Below are positions 1 through 8,567 of a stretch of 64,000 nucleotides of DNA, piece after piece; within the stretch, counting starts at the first letter, position 1; every line of letters starts with the position of its first letter. Position numbers and translations under genes: made by a program. Origin of the DNA: Jiella avicenniae. Lineage in GTDB: Bacteria; Pseudomonadota; Alphaproteobacteria; Rhizobiales; Rhizobiaceae. The notes beneath the pieces are model-generated. The model ran no database searches and was not told where the DNA came from. It saw only the letters and a list, made by a program, of their open reading frames with translations. Location: NCBI RefSeq assembly GCF_021390325.1, contig NZ_JAJUWU010000008.1:186001-250000 (forward strand). Reading direction: 5' to 3'.

Positions 1-1
1 G

Positions 2-1354
2 GCGCTCGGCGTCAATCAGAAATGGCTGTTCACCGGCGTCTTCACCCTCGGCATCTTCCTCGCGGCCTTCGGCGGCGCGCTGCAGATCCCCCGCACGGCC
101 GTCACCCACCAGATGGATCTGACGATCATCGCCGAGGTCTTCGTCGTCGTCGTCATCGGCGGCCTCGGCTCGATCACCGGCGCCTTCCTCGCCGCCGTGC
201 TGATTTCCGAACTCAACGCCTTCGGCATTCTCGTCCTGCCCGGCATCTCGCTCGTCCTGATGTTCCTGGTCATGGCCGTCGTCCTCGTCATCCGGCCCTG
301 GGGCTTCCTCGGCAAGCCGATCCAGACCGGCGTGACGACCATCGGCGAGGCGACGCGGCCCTGGCGGCCCTGGTCGAACGCCACCGCCGCCGCGGTCGCC
401 GCCGCCGTCCTCGTCGCGGCGCTGCTGCCGCTCGTCCTCGGCTCCTACGGCCTCAGCGTCGGTGCGCAGATCCTCATCGCCGTCGTCTTCGCCATGAGCC
501 TGCAGTTCCAGATGTCGACCGGCGGCCTCGATTCCTTCGGCCATGCCGCCTATTTCGGCCTCGGCGCCTATGGCGCGGCGCTCACCGTCGAATGGTTCGA
601 CCTGCCGATGGAACTGGCGCTCCTCGTCGGCCCGCTGACCGGCCTCGTCGGCGCCCTGGTCTTCGGCTGGTTCTGCGTCCGGCTCTCCGGCGTCTATTTC
701 GCCATGCTCACCCTAGCCTTCGCCCAGATCACCTGGTCGATCGCCTTCCAGTGGGTCGAGGTGACCGGCGGCGACAACGGCATTCTCGGGGTCTGGCCGG
801 CCGACTGGGCGTCGAGCCCCGCCACCTTCTACTGGCTGACGCTTGCCGTGGCCGTCGTCGCGGTCCTCGCCCTGCGCCATCTCGTCTTCTCGTCCTTCGG
901 CTACCGGCTGCGGGCAGTGCGGGATTCGGCGGTCCGGGCCGAGGCGGTCGGCATCTCCCGCCAGCGCACGCAATACGTCGCCTTCGCCATCTCAGGCACG
1001 GCGGCAGGCCTCGCCGGCGCGCTCTTCGCGTTCCTGAAGGGCAGCATCTTTCCCGACGTCCTCGCCATCCCGACCTCGATCGACGCGCTCGTCATGGTGC
1101 TGCTCGGCGGCGTCGCCACGGTCTCGGGCTCGGTGGTCGGCGCGATCGTCTACACCATGGCCTCGATCTGGCTGATGAGCGCCACCGATCTGTCGCGGCT
1201 CGTCCTCGGCGGCTTCATCGTCTTCCTCGTCGTGGCCTTCCCGCAGGGCATCGTCGGCTCGCTCTCGGCCTTCGTGGCCGGCCCGGTCGAGCGCTGGCGC
1301 AGCGGCGGCCGGACCGAGCGAACCATCGCCCTGCCGGCGGAGGGCTCCCGATGA
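2..1354 (+). CDS. livM: Fused LivH-LivM-type ABC permease (5' end cut by window)
   Basis: This is an inner-membrane permease of a branched-chain amino acid type (HAAT family) importer. The frame is open from base 2. About the first 130 visible residues match the C-terminal half of a LivH permease (VVVVIGGLGSITGAFLAAVL). After a linker near GKPIQTGV they run without a stop into a complete LivM-like permease (STGGLDSFGHAAYFGLGAYG, then SGVYFAMLTLAFAQITWS). It is therefore a LivH-LivM fusion, whereas the two are normally separate genes. The stop overlaps the ATG of livG (ATGA), so the genes are probably translationally coupled. The substrate is not determined by sequence; related importers move amino acids, urea, amides or aromatic acids. 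The adjacent hydroxylase genes make an N-heterocyclic or aromatic acid possible, which is inference. Confidence 0.9.
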   Translation, partial: ALGVNQKWLFTGVFTLGIFLAAFGGALQIPRTAVTHQMDLTIIAEVFVVVVIGGLGSITGAFLAAVLISELNAFGILVLPGISLVLMFLVMAVVLVIRPWGFLGKPIQTGVTTIGEATRPWRPWSNATAAAVAAAVLVAALLPLVLGSYGLSVGAQILIAVVFAMSLQFQMSTGGLDSFGHAAYFGLGAYGAALTVEWFDLPMELALLVGPLTGLVGALVFGWFCVRLSGVYFAMLTLAFAQITWSIAFQWVEVTGGDNGILGVWPADWASSPATFYWLTLAVAVVAVLALRHLVFSSFGYRLRAVRDSAVRAEAVGISRQRTQYVAFAISGTAAGLAGALFAFLKGSIFPDVLAIPTSIDALVMVLLGGVATVSGSVVGAIVYTMASIWLMSATDLSRLVLGGFIVFLVVAFPQGIVGSLSAFVAGPVERWRSGGRTERTIALPAEGSR

Positions 1355-2139
1355 GCGCCGCGCCGCTGCTCCAGGTCGAGCATCTGTCGAAGTCCTATGG
1401 CGGCGTCCATGCCGTTCAGGACGTCTCCTTCGAACTCCACCCCGGCGAGATGCTGGCGCTGATCGGGCCGAACGGCGCCGGCAAGAGCACCTGCTTCAAC
1501 ATGGTCGGCGGCCAGATCCCCGCCGGCTCCGGCCGCGTCAGGATCGACGGCCGCGACGTCTCGGGCCTGTCGCCCCGCCAGATCTGGCATCTCGGCGTCG
1601 GTCGGACGTTTCAGGTGGCACAGGTGTTCAAGTCCATGACCGTGCGCGAGAACGTCCAGACCGTGTTCGCCTCGCGCGAAAGCGGCTGGGGTTTTCTCGC
1701 CCGGGCCGGCCAGGCCCATCGCGCCGAAGCCGAGGCTGTCCTCGACCTCATCGGCATGGCCGATTTCGCCGATCGTCCCTGTGCCGACATGGCCTATGGC
1801 GACGTCAAGCGGCTGGAACTCGCCATGGCCCTCGCCAACGATCCGAAGCTGCTCCTGATGGACGAGCCGGCCGCCGGCATGGCGCCGCTGGAGCGGGTCG
1901 AACTGATGGGGCTGACGGCGCGGATCGCCAAGGAGAGGCAGATCGGCGTCCTCTTCACCGAGCACGACATGGACGTCGTCTTCGCCCATGCCGACCGGAT
2001 GATGGTTCTGAACCGTGGCCGGCTGATCGCCGAGGGCCGGCCGGAGGACGTGCGCCAGGACCCGCAGGTTCGGGCCGTCTATCTCGGAGAAGGCCTCGTC
2101 TACGACCAGGCGGCCGCGGCGAGGAGGGCGAGCGCATGA
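1351..2139 (+). CDS. livG: Branched-chain-type ABC transporter ATPase LivG
   Basis: Cytoplasmic ATPase of the LivFGHM-type importer, 262 aa. Walker A is GPNGAGKST at residues 39-47. The degenerate signature typical of LivG (AYGDVKR, about 148-154) stands in place of LSGGQ, and Walker B is LLLMDEP at about 167-173. The ATG lies inside the stop of the upstream permease and its own stop overlaps the livF start (ATGA), so permease, LivG and LivF form one tight operon. The start at 1351 is chosen because the much longer open frame upstream of it is an out-of-frame reading of the permease gene. The family call is firm; the transported compound is unknown. Confidence 0.93.
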   Translation: MSAAPLLQVEHLSKSYGGVHAVQDVSFELHPGEMLALIGPNGAGKSTCFNMVGGQIPAGSGRVRIDGRDVSGLSPRQIWHLGVGRTFQVAQVFKSMTVRENVQTVFASRESGWGFLARAGQAHRAEAEAVLDLIGMADFADRPCADMAYGDVKRLELAMALANDPKLLLMDEPAAGMAPLERVELMGLTARIAKERQIGVLFTEHDMDVVFAHADRMMVLNRGRLIAEGRPEDVRQDPQVRAVYLGEGLVYDQAAAARRASA

Positions 2140-2855
2140 CGCATGCAGCGGCAAAGCTCGACGTCGCCCGGCTGAACAGCTTCTACGGGCCGATCCAGAT
2201 CCTCTTCGACGTCGGCCTTTCGGTCGGCCGTGGCGAGGTCGTCGCCCTTCTCGGCCGCAACGGCGCCGGCAAGTCGACCACCTTCAAGTCGCTGATGGGC
2301 CTCGTCGACCGGCGCGAGGGCGAGATCCGCTTCGAGGATGCCGAGATTTCCAGGCAGCCGACATACGAGATCGCAAGGCGCGGCCTCGGCTACGTGCCGG
2401 AGGACCGGCGGGTGTTCGGCGAACTCACCGTCGAGGAAAACCTCGAGGTCGGCCGCCAGCCGGCCCGCGACGGCGTCACCACCTGGACCCCGGAGCGGCT
2501 CTACGACCTCTTCCCCAACCTCGCCGAAATGCGGCGGCGCCCCGGCGGCCAGATGAGCGGCGGCGAGCAGCAGATGCTGACGATCTCGCGGACGCTCATG
2601 GGGAACCCGTCGCTGGTCCTTCTCGACGAGCCGTCGGAAGGCCTCGCCCCCAAGATCATCGAGCAGATGGCCGAGGCGATCCTCGCCATGAAGCGCGAGG
2701 GGCTCAGCATCCTTCTGTCGGAGCAGAACCTCCACTTCGCCCGGCTGATCTCCGACCGCGCCTATATCCTCGAAAAGGGTCGCATCCGCTTTTCCGGAAC
2801 GATCGCCGAACTCGAGGCGAATACGGCGGTGCGCGACCAGTATCTCGCCGTCTGA
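2136..2855 (+). CDS. livF: Branched-chain-type ABC transporter ATPase LivF
   Basis: Second ATPase of the importer, 239 aa. Walker A GRNGAGKST at residues 40-48, signature MSGGEQQ at about 140-146 and Walker B LVLLDEP at about 161-167 are all intact, and the GLGYVPEDRRVF stretch is typical of LivF. It overlaps livG by 4 nt. Nine bases after its stop comes the iron-sulfur subunit gene of a molybdenum hydroxylase. The importer and the enzyme are therefore probably co-transcribed, suggesting that the importer feeds the enzyme (inference). No periplasmic binding protein lies in the visible part; it may be upstream of the window. Confidence 0.93.
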   Translation: MTHAAAKLDVARLNSFYGPIQILFDVGLSVGRGEVVALLGRNGAGKSTTFKSLMGLVDRREGEIRFEDAEISRQPTYEIARRGLGYVPEDRRVFGELTVEENLEVGRQPARDGVTTWTPERLYDLFPNLAEMRRRPGGQMSGGEQQMLTISRTLMGNPSLVLLDEPSEGLAPKIIEQMAEAILAMKREGLSILLSEQNLHFARLISDRAYILEKGRIRFSGTIAELEANTAVRDQYLAV

Positions 2856-2864
2856 CGCAGCGCC

Positions 2865-3431
2865 ATGTCCCCCTCACCGGATGCCGAGATCACCCTCACC
2901 GTCAACGGCACGAGCCACCGCCTCGCCGTGCCCGCCACCGCGCCGCTTCTCACCGTCCTGCGCAATGATCTCGAACTGAACGGTCCGAAATTCGGCTGCG
3001 GCCTCGGCCAGTGCGGCGCCTGCACGGTGCTGATCGACGACATGGCGGCCCGCGCCTGCACGATTCCCGTAGGCTCCCTCGCCGGCCGCAGCATCGTCAC
3101 CCTGGAGGGCCTCGCGAAAGACGGCCGTCTCGACCCGGTGCAGGAGGCCTTCGTCACCGAGCAGGCCGCCCAGTGCGGCTATTGCCTCAACGGCATGATC
3201 ATGGCGCTGAAGGCGCTGACCCTTCGCGAAACCGCACCCGACGAACGGCAGATCCGCGAGGCGCTCCGCTACAACCTCTGTCGCTGCGGGACGCATCTGG
3301 AGATCCTCGCCGCCGCGCGGCGAGCCTGTGGGTTGGCCCCAGCGGAACGGCTGCAAAAGATGCACAATGGCGAGGAAACGACACCTAGACAACATCCTCC
3401 GACAAAGCTTCAAAATAACGCGGGGGCATGA
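2865..3431 (+). CDS. [2Fe-2S] subunit of a NicA/IorA-type molybdenum hydroxylase
   Basis: Small electron-transfer subunit of the xanthine dehydrogenase family, 188 aa. The N-terminal plant-ferredoxin-type cluster uses C45, C50, C53 and C65. The C-terminal four-helix domain binds the second cluster with C104, C107, C139 and C141 (QCGYC and LCRCG). Homologous subunits (nicotinate dehydrogenase NicA, isoquinoline oxidoreductase IorA) are about 150-160 aa. The last ~25 residues here, from about QKMHNGEE, are a polar tail in locally lower-GC DNA and look like an added extension. The partner subunit begins 357 bp downstream, beyond an inverted-repeat element; such partners are usually adjacent. Substrate assignment rests on the partner's architecture and stays tentative. 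Confidence 0.85.
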   Translation: MSPSPDAEITLTVNGTSHRLAVPATAPLLTVLRNDLELNGPKFGCGLGQCGACTVLIDDMAARACTIPVGSLAGRSIVTLEGLAKDGRLDPVQEAFVTEQAAQCGYCLNGMIMALKALTLRETAPDERQIREALRYNLCRCGTHLEILAAARRACGLAPAERLQKMHNGEETTPRQHPPTKLQNNAGA

Positions 3432-3541
3432 ATTGGGGGCGCAAACGTCGACGCTTCGTCGCAAGCCGATCTCTGCAGGGCCAACACACCTCAAAGCGGC
3501 TTCAGCGGCAAACCCAACGGTGTCTGCATTGACCGGCGATG

Positions 3542-3698
3542 CCGAAACCCCGCCGCTTCGTCATTCTCGGGCCCCGTCCCGAGAATCCAGGGGCGGCTGC
3601 CGCGACGCCTGCCGCTTGCGCCTCTCGGAGCTGAAGCCGATCGCGCCTTTCGATCTCTGGATTCTCGGGACGGTGCCCGAGAATGACGAGGTTTCGGA
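3542..3698. repeat. Inverted-repeat (REP/BIME-like) element between hydroxylase subunit genes
   Basis: Two arms face each other. The left arm (about 3542-3590) contains TCGTCATTCTCGGGCC. The right arm (about 3656-3698) is its reverse complement, matching over about 34 nt with one mismatch apart from a short extra block in the left arm. Each arm is itself a hairpin (ATTCTCGGG/CCCGAGAAT). It fills most of the 357-bp gap 3432-3788, in which I see no gene. Related elements lie at 7459-7603 and 63183-63320. It may act as an mRNA hairpin within the operon. Confidence 0.85.
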
Positions 3699-3788
3699 GG
3701 CCGCGCCCAACCGTCAGCATGGCCGCGGCCACGAATGCCTCGAAGGGACACGCACATCCGGCAGGGTTCAGTCCGAAAGCTCCGTCCA

Positions 3789-6700
3789 ATGACGGACGAG
3801 CGCGCCCCTGCCGCGACCGCCGCCACCCTCGTCGTCGAGCGCATCTCCGCCGGCGGCGGCACCACCGAAACCTTCCTCGTCGTCCATGCCGACGGCCACG
3901 TCACCGGCTACAACGGCCACGTCGATCTCGGTACCGGCATCGCCACCGCCCTCGCCCAGATCGTCGCCGAGGAGCTGGACGTCTCCGCCGACACCGTCGC
4001 CATGGTGCTCGGCGACACGGCGCGCACCCCCGACCAGGGCCCGACCATCGCCAGCGAGACGATCCAGGTCGCCGCCGTGCCGCTGCGCCGGGCCGCGGCA
4101 ACGGCCCGGCAGGTCCTCCTTTCAAGGGCGGCGGCGATCCTCGACGTCTCGCCCGAAGAGCTCCGGATCGAGGACGGTCTCGTCTTCGCGCCCGCCAGCA
4201 ACCGCCGCCTCGGCTTCGGCGAACTCCTCGGCGGCGAGACGACCCGCGTGGCGCTCGACGACGCCGCACCGGTCAAGGCACCCGAAAGCTACCGTCTCGT
4301 CGGCACGTCCCAGCCCCGCGTCGACATCCCGGACAAGGCGAGCGGCCAAGCGATCTACGTCCACGACGTCCGTGTTCCCGGCATGCTGCACGGCCGCGTC
4401 GTCCGCCCGCCCTATGCCGGGCGCGACAGCGGCGACTTCATCGGCAGAAGCCTGATCGCCGTCGACCGCGGCTCCGTCGCCGCGCTGCCGGGCTTCGTCG
4501 ACCTCGTCGTCATCGGCGATTTCGTCGGCGTCGTCGCCGAGCGCGAGGAACAGGCGGCGGAAGCCGCCCGACGCCTCAAGATCGAGTGGGCCGTCCCGCC
4601 GCCGCTGCCGGACATGGACGACGTCGCGGAAACGCTGAAGACCCATCCCGGCAAGCCCCGAACCCTTTCGGAGCGAGGCGACGTCGACGCCGCCCTCGAA
4701 GGCGCGGCCCACAGGCTGACAAGGCGCTACGTCTGGCCCTATCAGATGCACGCCTCGATCGGTCCCTCCTGCGCGGTGGCCGATTTTCGCGGCGGCTTCC
4801 TGACGCTGTGGTCCGGCACCCAGAACCCGCACATGCTGCGCGGCGATCTTGCGACGCTTCTCCAGATGCGGCCGGAATCGATCGACATCCGCCGGCACGA
4901 GGCCGCCGGCTGCTACGGCCGCAACTGTGCCGACGACGTCAGCGCCGATGCGTGTCTTCTGTCCCGCGCGGTCGGGCGTCCCGTCCGGGTACAGCTCACC
5001 CGCGAGCAGGAACATGCCTGGGAGCCGAAGGGCGCGGCGCAGCTCATCGAAATCGACGGCGCCCTTAGCGCAGACGGCGCCCTCGCCGCCTACGATTTCG
5101 AGACCCGCTACCCTTCCAATCGCGGCCCGAACCTCGCGCTGCTTCTCACCGGCGCCATCACGCCGGACCCGCAGCCCTCCGACATGGGCGACCGCACGGC
5201 GATCCCGCCCTATCGCTACGAGACCGAGCGCATCCGCGTTCAGGACATGGCGCCGATCGTCCGCGCCTCGTGGATGCGCGGCGTCTCGGCCATGCCGAAC
5301 TCCTTCGCTCACGAAAGCTACGTCGACGAACTCGCCGCCGAAGCCGGCACCGACCCCGTCGACTTCCGGCTGAAGCATCTGAAGGACCCGCGCGCCGCCG
5401 AGCTCGTCCGCGCGACGGCTGAGCGCGGCAACTGGGTCGAGCGCACCGCGCCCCGGCGCACGAGCGACGGCGAGACGCTCTACGGCCAGGGGTTCGCCTA
5501 TGCCGTCTACGTCCACGGCGCCTTCCCGGGCACGGCCGCTGCCCATGCCGCCTGGATCGCCGAGGTCGCGGTCGACAGGCGCACCGGCGAGGTTGCGCTG
5601 GAGCGGGTCACCGTCGGCCACGACGCCGGAATGATGATCAACCCCGCCGGCGTCCAGCATCAGATTCACGGAAACGTCGTCCAGTCCGCCAGCCGGGTGC
5701 TGAAGGAAGAGGTGACGTTCGAGAATTCGACCGTCGAGAGCCGCGACTGGGGCAGCTATCCGATCGCCAACTTCCCCGAGGTGCCGGACGTCGACGTCCT
5801 GATGCTGCCGCGCCCGGCCGAGCCGCCCCTCGGCGTCGGCGAATCCGCCTCGGTGCCGAGCGCTGCCGCCATCGCCAACGCGATCTTCGACGCCACCGGC
5901 GTGAGGTTCCGCGAGCTGCCCTTTACGCCGGAACGGATCAAGGCCGGTCTCGACGCCGCGGCCGGCGCGAAGCCCGAAGCTGCAAAGCTCGGCGGCTCTC
6001 CGTCAGATTGGCCGGCGGCTTCGGCTCCTCCCGCCCGCCCGAAACTCTGGCGCCGCCTTGCCGCGCCGCTCGCCGCCGGCCTTGCGGCGACGCTCGGCAC
6101 CGCCGCTGTCGGCCTGACCCTGCGCGCGCCGATCGCTCCGGTCGCCCCGCCGGACCCCACGGTCTATTCCGCCGAAACGCTGGCGCGCGGCCGCCAGCTC
6201 GCCGCTCTCGGCGACTGCGCCGTCTGTCACACCAGCCCGGGCGGCGCGACGAATGCCGGCGGACGGGCGATCGAGACGCCGTTCGGCACCGTCTATTCGA
6301 CCAACATCACGCCCGACCCCGAGACCGGCATCGGCGCCTGGTCCTACCCGGCCTTCGCCCGCGCAATGCGCGAGGGCATCTCCCGCGACGGCCGGCATCT
6401 CTACCCGGCCTTTCCCTATACGTCCTTCGCCCGGACCTCCGAGGCCGACCTCCAGGCGCTCTACGCCCATCTGATGGCCGCGCCGCCGGTGCGCGCGAAA
6501 GCGCCGGAGACCACCCTTGCCTTTCCCTTCGGCGTCCGTGCCCTGATGGCCGGCTGGAACGCGCTGTTCCACAAGGCGGCACCCTATGTCTCCGATCCGG
6601 CCCGAGGCACGGAATGGAATCGCGGCGCCTATCTCGTCGAAGGCCTCGGCCATTGCAGCGCCTGCCATTCGCCGCGCAATGCGCTGGGCGCGGAAAAGCG

Positions 6701-7367
6701 TGGCTCGGCGCATCTTGCCGGCGGCTTCGTCGACGGCTGGCAGGCGCCGGCGCTGGGCAGAGCGAGCGACGCCCCTGTGCCGTGGACCGAGGATGCGCTC
6801 TACGCCTATCTCAGGACCGGCCGCTCTGCCGAACATGGCGCCGCCGCCGGGCCGATGGCGCCGGTCGTCGCCTCCCTCGCCGAACTGCCGGACGCCGACA
6901 TCCGGGCGATGGCCGTCTATCTGGCATCCCGTGACGAGCCCGCGCCGACGAGCGATGGCAGGGCCTCGGCGGCACGACTGGTGGCGGACAGCGAGGCGGA
7001 CATCCGCCCCGCCCGAAGCTCGGGCGCCCGCCTCTATGACGGCGCCTGCGCCGTCTGCCACCGCAGCGAGGCGCAAGGAACGCTGTTCAATGCCGGCACG
7101 CCGCTCGCCCTGACGAGCGCGGTCGGCGCCGAACGCCCGGACAATCTGATCCAGGTGATTCTCTCCGGCGTCGAGCCGGCGAAGAGCGGCGCGCACAGCG
7201 CCATGCCCGGCTTCGCCGAGACCTTCACGGACCGGCAGATCGCAGACCTCGTTCGCTACGTCCGCAGCCAGTTTGCCCGGGGACGCCTCCCCTGGCAGGA
7301 CGTCGAGGCGACCGTGGCGAGCGTCCGCCATTCGACGACCCGGCTCGCGGAGGGTGGCGGACCGTAG
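3789..7367 (+). CDS. NicB-type molybdopterin hydroxylase fused to tri-haem cytochrome c
   Basis: Large subunit, 1192 aa, close to the roughly 1190 aa of nicotinate dehydrogenase NicB. Residues 1 to ~740 are the molybdopterin-binding xanthine dehydrogenase-family module (HVDLGTGIATALAQ near the N-terminus, PLGVGESASVPSAAAIANAI near the module end). A hydrophobic, likely membrane-anchoring segment follows at about 755-780. Then comes a cytochrome c module with three CXXCH sites at residues 810 (CAVCH), 956 (CSACH) and 1087 (CAVCH). In the NicAB family this enzyme hydroxylates an N-heteroaromatic acid (nicotinate to 6-hydroxynicotinate) and passes electrons through the haems to the respiratory chain. 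The start at 3789 is preferred to an upstream in-frame start at 3735 because homology begins there. Other IorB-like substrates are possible. Confidence 0.85.
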   Translation: MTDERAPAATAATLVVERISAGGGTTETFLVVHADGHVTGYNGHVDLGTGIATALAQIVAEELDVSADTVAMVLGDTARTPDQGPTIASETIQVAAVPLRRAAATARQVLLSRAAAILDVSPEELRIEDGLVFAPASNRRLGFGELLGGETTRVALDDAAPVKAPESYRLVGTSQPRVDIPDKASGQAIYVHDVRVPGMLHGRVVRPPYAGRDSGDFIGRSLIAVDRGSVAALPGFVDLVVIGDFVGVVAEREEQAAEAARRLKIEWAVPPPLPDMDDVAETLKTHPGKPRTLSERGDVDAALEGAAHRLTRRYVWPYQMHASIGPSCAVADFRGGFLTLWSGTQNPHMLRGDLATLLQMRPESIDIRRHEAAGCYGRNCADDVSADACLLSRAVGRPVRVQLTREQEHAWEPKGAAQLIEIDGALSADGALAAYDFETRYPSNRGPNLALLLTGAITPDPQPSDMGDRTAIPPYRYETERIRVQDMAPIVRASWMRGVSAMPNSFAHESYVDELAAEAGTDPVDFRLKHLKDPRAAELVRATAERGNWVERTAPRRTSDGETLYGQGFAYAVYVHGAFPGTAAAHAAWIAEVAVDRRTGEVALERVTVGHDAGMMINPAGVQHQIHGNVVQSASRVLKEEVTFENSTVESRDWGSYPIANFPEVPDVDVLMLPRPAEPPLGVGESASVPSAAAIANAIFDATGVRFRELPFTPERIKAGLDAAAGAKPEAAKLGGSPSDWPAASAPPARPKLWRRLAAPLAAGLAATLGTAAVGLTLRAPIAPVAPPDPTVYSAETLARGRQLAALGDCAVCHTSPGGATNAGGRAIETPFGTVYSTNITPDPETGIGAWSYPAFARAMREGISRDGRHLYPAFPYTSFARTSEADLQALYAHLMAAPPVRAKAPETTLAFPFGVRALMAGWNALFHKAAPYVSDPARGTEWNRGAYLVEGLGHCSACHSPRNALGAEKRGSAHLAGGFVDGWQAPALGRASDAPVPWTEDALYAYLRTGRSAEHGAAAGPMAPVVASLAELPDADIRAMAVYLASRDEPAPTSDGRASAARLVADSEADIRPARSSGARLYDGACAVCHRSEAQGTLFNAGTPLALTSAVGAERPDNLIQVILSGVEPAKSGAHSAMPGFAETFTDRQIADLVRYVRSQFARGRLPWQDVEATVASVRHSTTRLAEGGGP

Positions 7368-7458
7368 GAAGACGCCGGAGCGCATCCGGGCAGATGCAAC
7401 TGGGATCAGCCAGGAAGGGCGATGGCATGCGCTTCTAACAATCGGCGCAAGGCCCAAA

Positions 7459-7603
7459 GCTTCGTCATCCCGGCCCCCGAGCCGGGATCATTCCTCGGTC
7501 TCGAAGCGCCTATTCGTTGCAAGAAACAATGCGTTGGGAACGGCAGGCGAAACGGCGTCACCGATTTGGAATGGGTCCCGGGTCAAGCCCGGGATGACGA
7601 AGC
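7459..7603. repeat. Inverted-repeat element downstream of the NicB-like gene
   Basis: The left arm GCTTCGTCATCCCGG (from about 7459) and the reverse complement of the right arm (GGGATGACGAAGC ending near 7603) face each other across about 80 bp. The core motif GTCATCCCGG/CCGGGATGA resembles the elements at 3542-3698 and 63183-63320. It occupies the 374-bp gap 7368-7741 between convergent genes, in which I see no coding sequence. It may serve as a bidirectional transcription boundary, although no T-run follows. Confidence 0.8.
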
Positions 7604-7741
7604 GGTGATGCTTCGGCCCACTCTGCGACGTCGAAGCGCTGCGCCAACCGCTGAAGGGCGAGATGAGACGTGTGAATGCTGTAGGTCCCCGACCCCGCCC
7701 CCGACGACGCAAGCCCAACGAGCGCCGTACGCCTCTGCCGT

Positions 7742-8335
7742 TCAGATCAGCCCGAGGGTCCAGGTGACGATTTCGCCCGAGATCTGGTCGAAGGCACGGT
7801 TGAGCGCTGCCACATAGGCGGAATTGCCGGCGCCGGAGACGGGCGACGAGGCGGAGAAGATCTTCGTCTGCCGGACGGTGCCGTTGCGGTCGTTGAGCGC
7901 CTTCACCGAAATGTCGATCCGCGCCGTCGCGGCGCCCGCCGTGTCGATCTCGAAGCGGCGGATTTCCATGATCAGCTGATAGTCGATCGCCAGCCCCTGG
8001 CCCGGCACGCCGACGGCGCCGATCCGGCCGGTATTCTCGAAGGCCTGCAGCAGCCGCAGCTGCACCATGCGCGGCAGCCTGTCGCTCCACTGGCTCTGGC
8101 CGAGATATTCGATCGCGTAAGGCGACGTCTTGACGACGATCTTGTCGCTGTCGAGCGTCTTGATCGCGGTCGGCTCGGGGATGAGCAGTTGCGCGCGGCT
8201 GCCGCTGCGCACGGCGACGTTGGTCGGCGAAGCGATCTCGAACGTGTCCGGCGGCACCGAGCTGCAGCCGGCGAGAAGAGCCGCCACGAGTGCGGCCATC
8301 ATTGGTAGCTTCACGCCGGTCATCGTCGCGGTCAT
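7742..8335 (-). CDS. ABC-type transport auxiliary lipoprotein (Mla/PqiC-like)
   Basis: Predicted outer-membrane or periplasmic lipoprotein, 197 aa. A signal sequence (VKLPMMAALVAALLAGC) ends in a lipobox with C24. The rest matches the auxiliary-component family (COG3218 type) that accompanies MCE lipid transporters. The start at 8335 is chosen because GGAAG lies just upstream and it places the lipobox correctly; the longer open frame lacks a signal sequence. It is the last gene after mlaE, mlaF and mlaD on the minus strand, 232 bp beyond mlaD. It probably contacts the MCE assembly on the outer-membrane side (inference from family). Confidence 0.85.
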   Translation of the reverse strand: MTATMTGVKLPMMAALVAALLAGCSSVPPDTFEIASPTNVAVRSGSRAQLLIPEPTAIKTLDSDKIVVKTSPYAIEYLGQSQWSDRLPRMVQLRLLQAFENTGRIGAVGVPGQGLAIDYQLIMEIRRFEIDTAGAATARIDISVKALNDRNGTVRQTKIFSASSPVSGAGNSAYVAALNRAFDQISGEIVTWTLGLI

Positions 8336-8567
8336 CCCCTCTTCCAACGGCGCGGCGGCATGGCTTTCCGCAAGACGCCCGGAAGCCCGCCGGTTCGGCA
8401 GGCCACCCCGTTGCTTGCATCCGCAACCGGGCCTGTCAATCGCACCAAAGGCCGCGCCCAGGCGGCTTGCGCACAAACTTCCACGGCGGGACGAGATTGC
8501 CACAAACCGCAGCCGGAGATGGCGTTCGACGCCGTCTTCAGGTGTGTGGGCCGGCCGGGCGGCTCGG

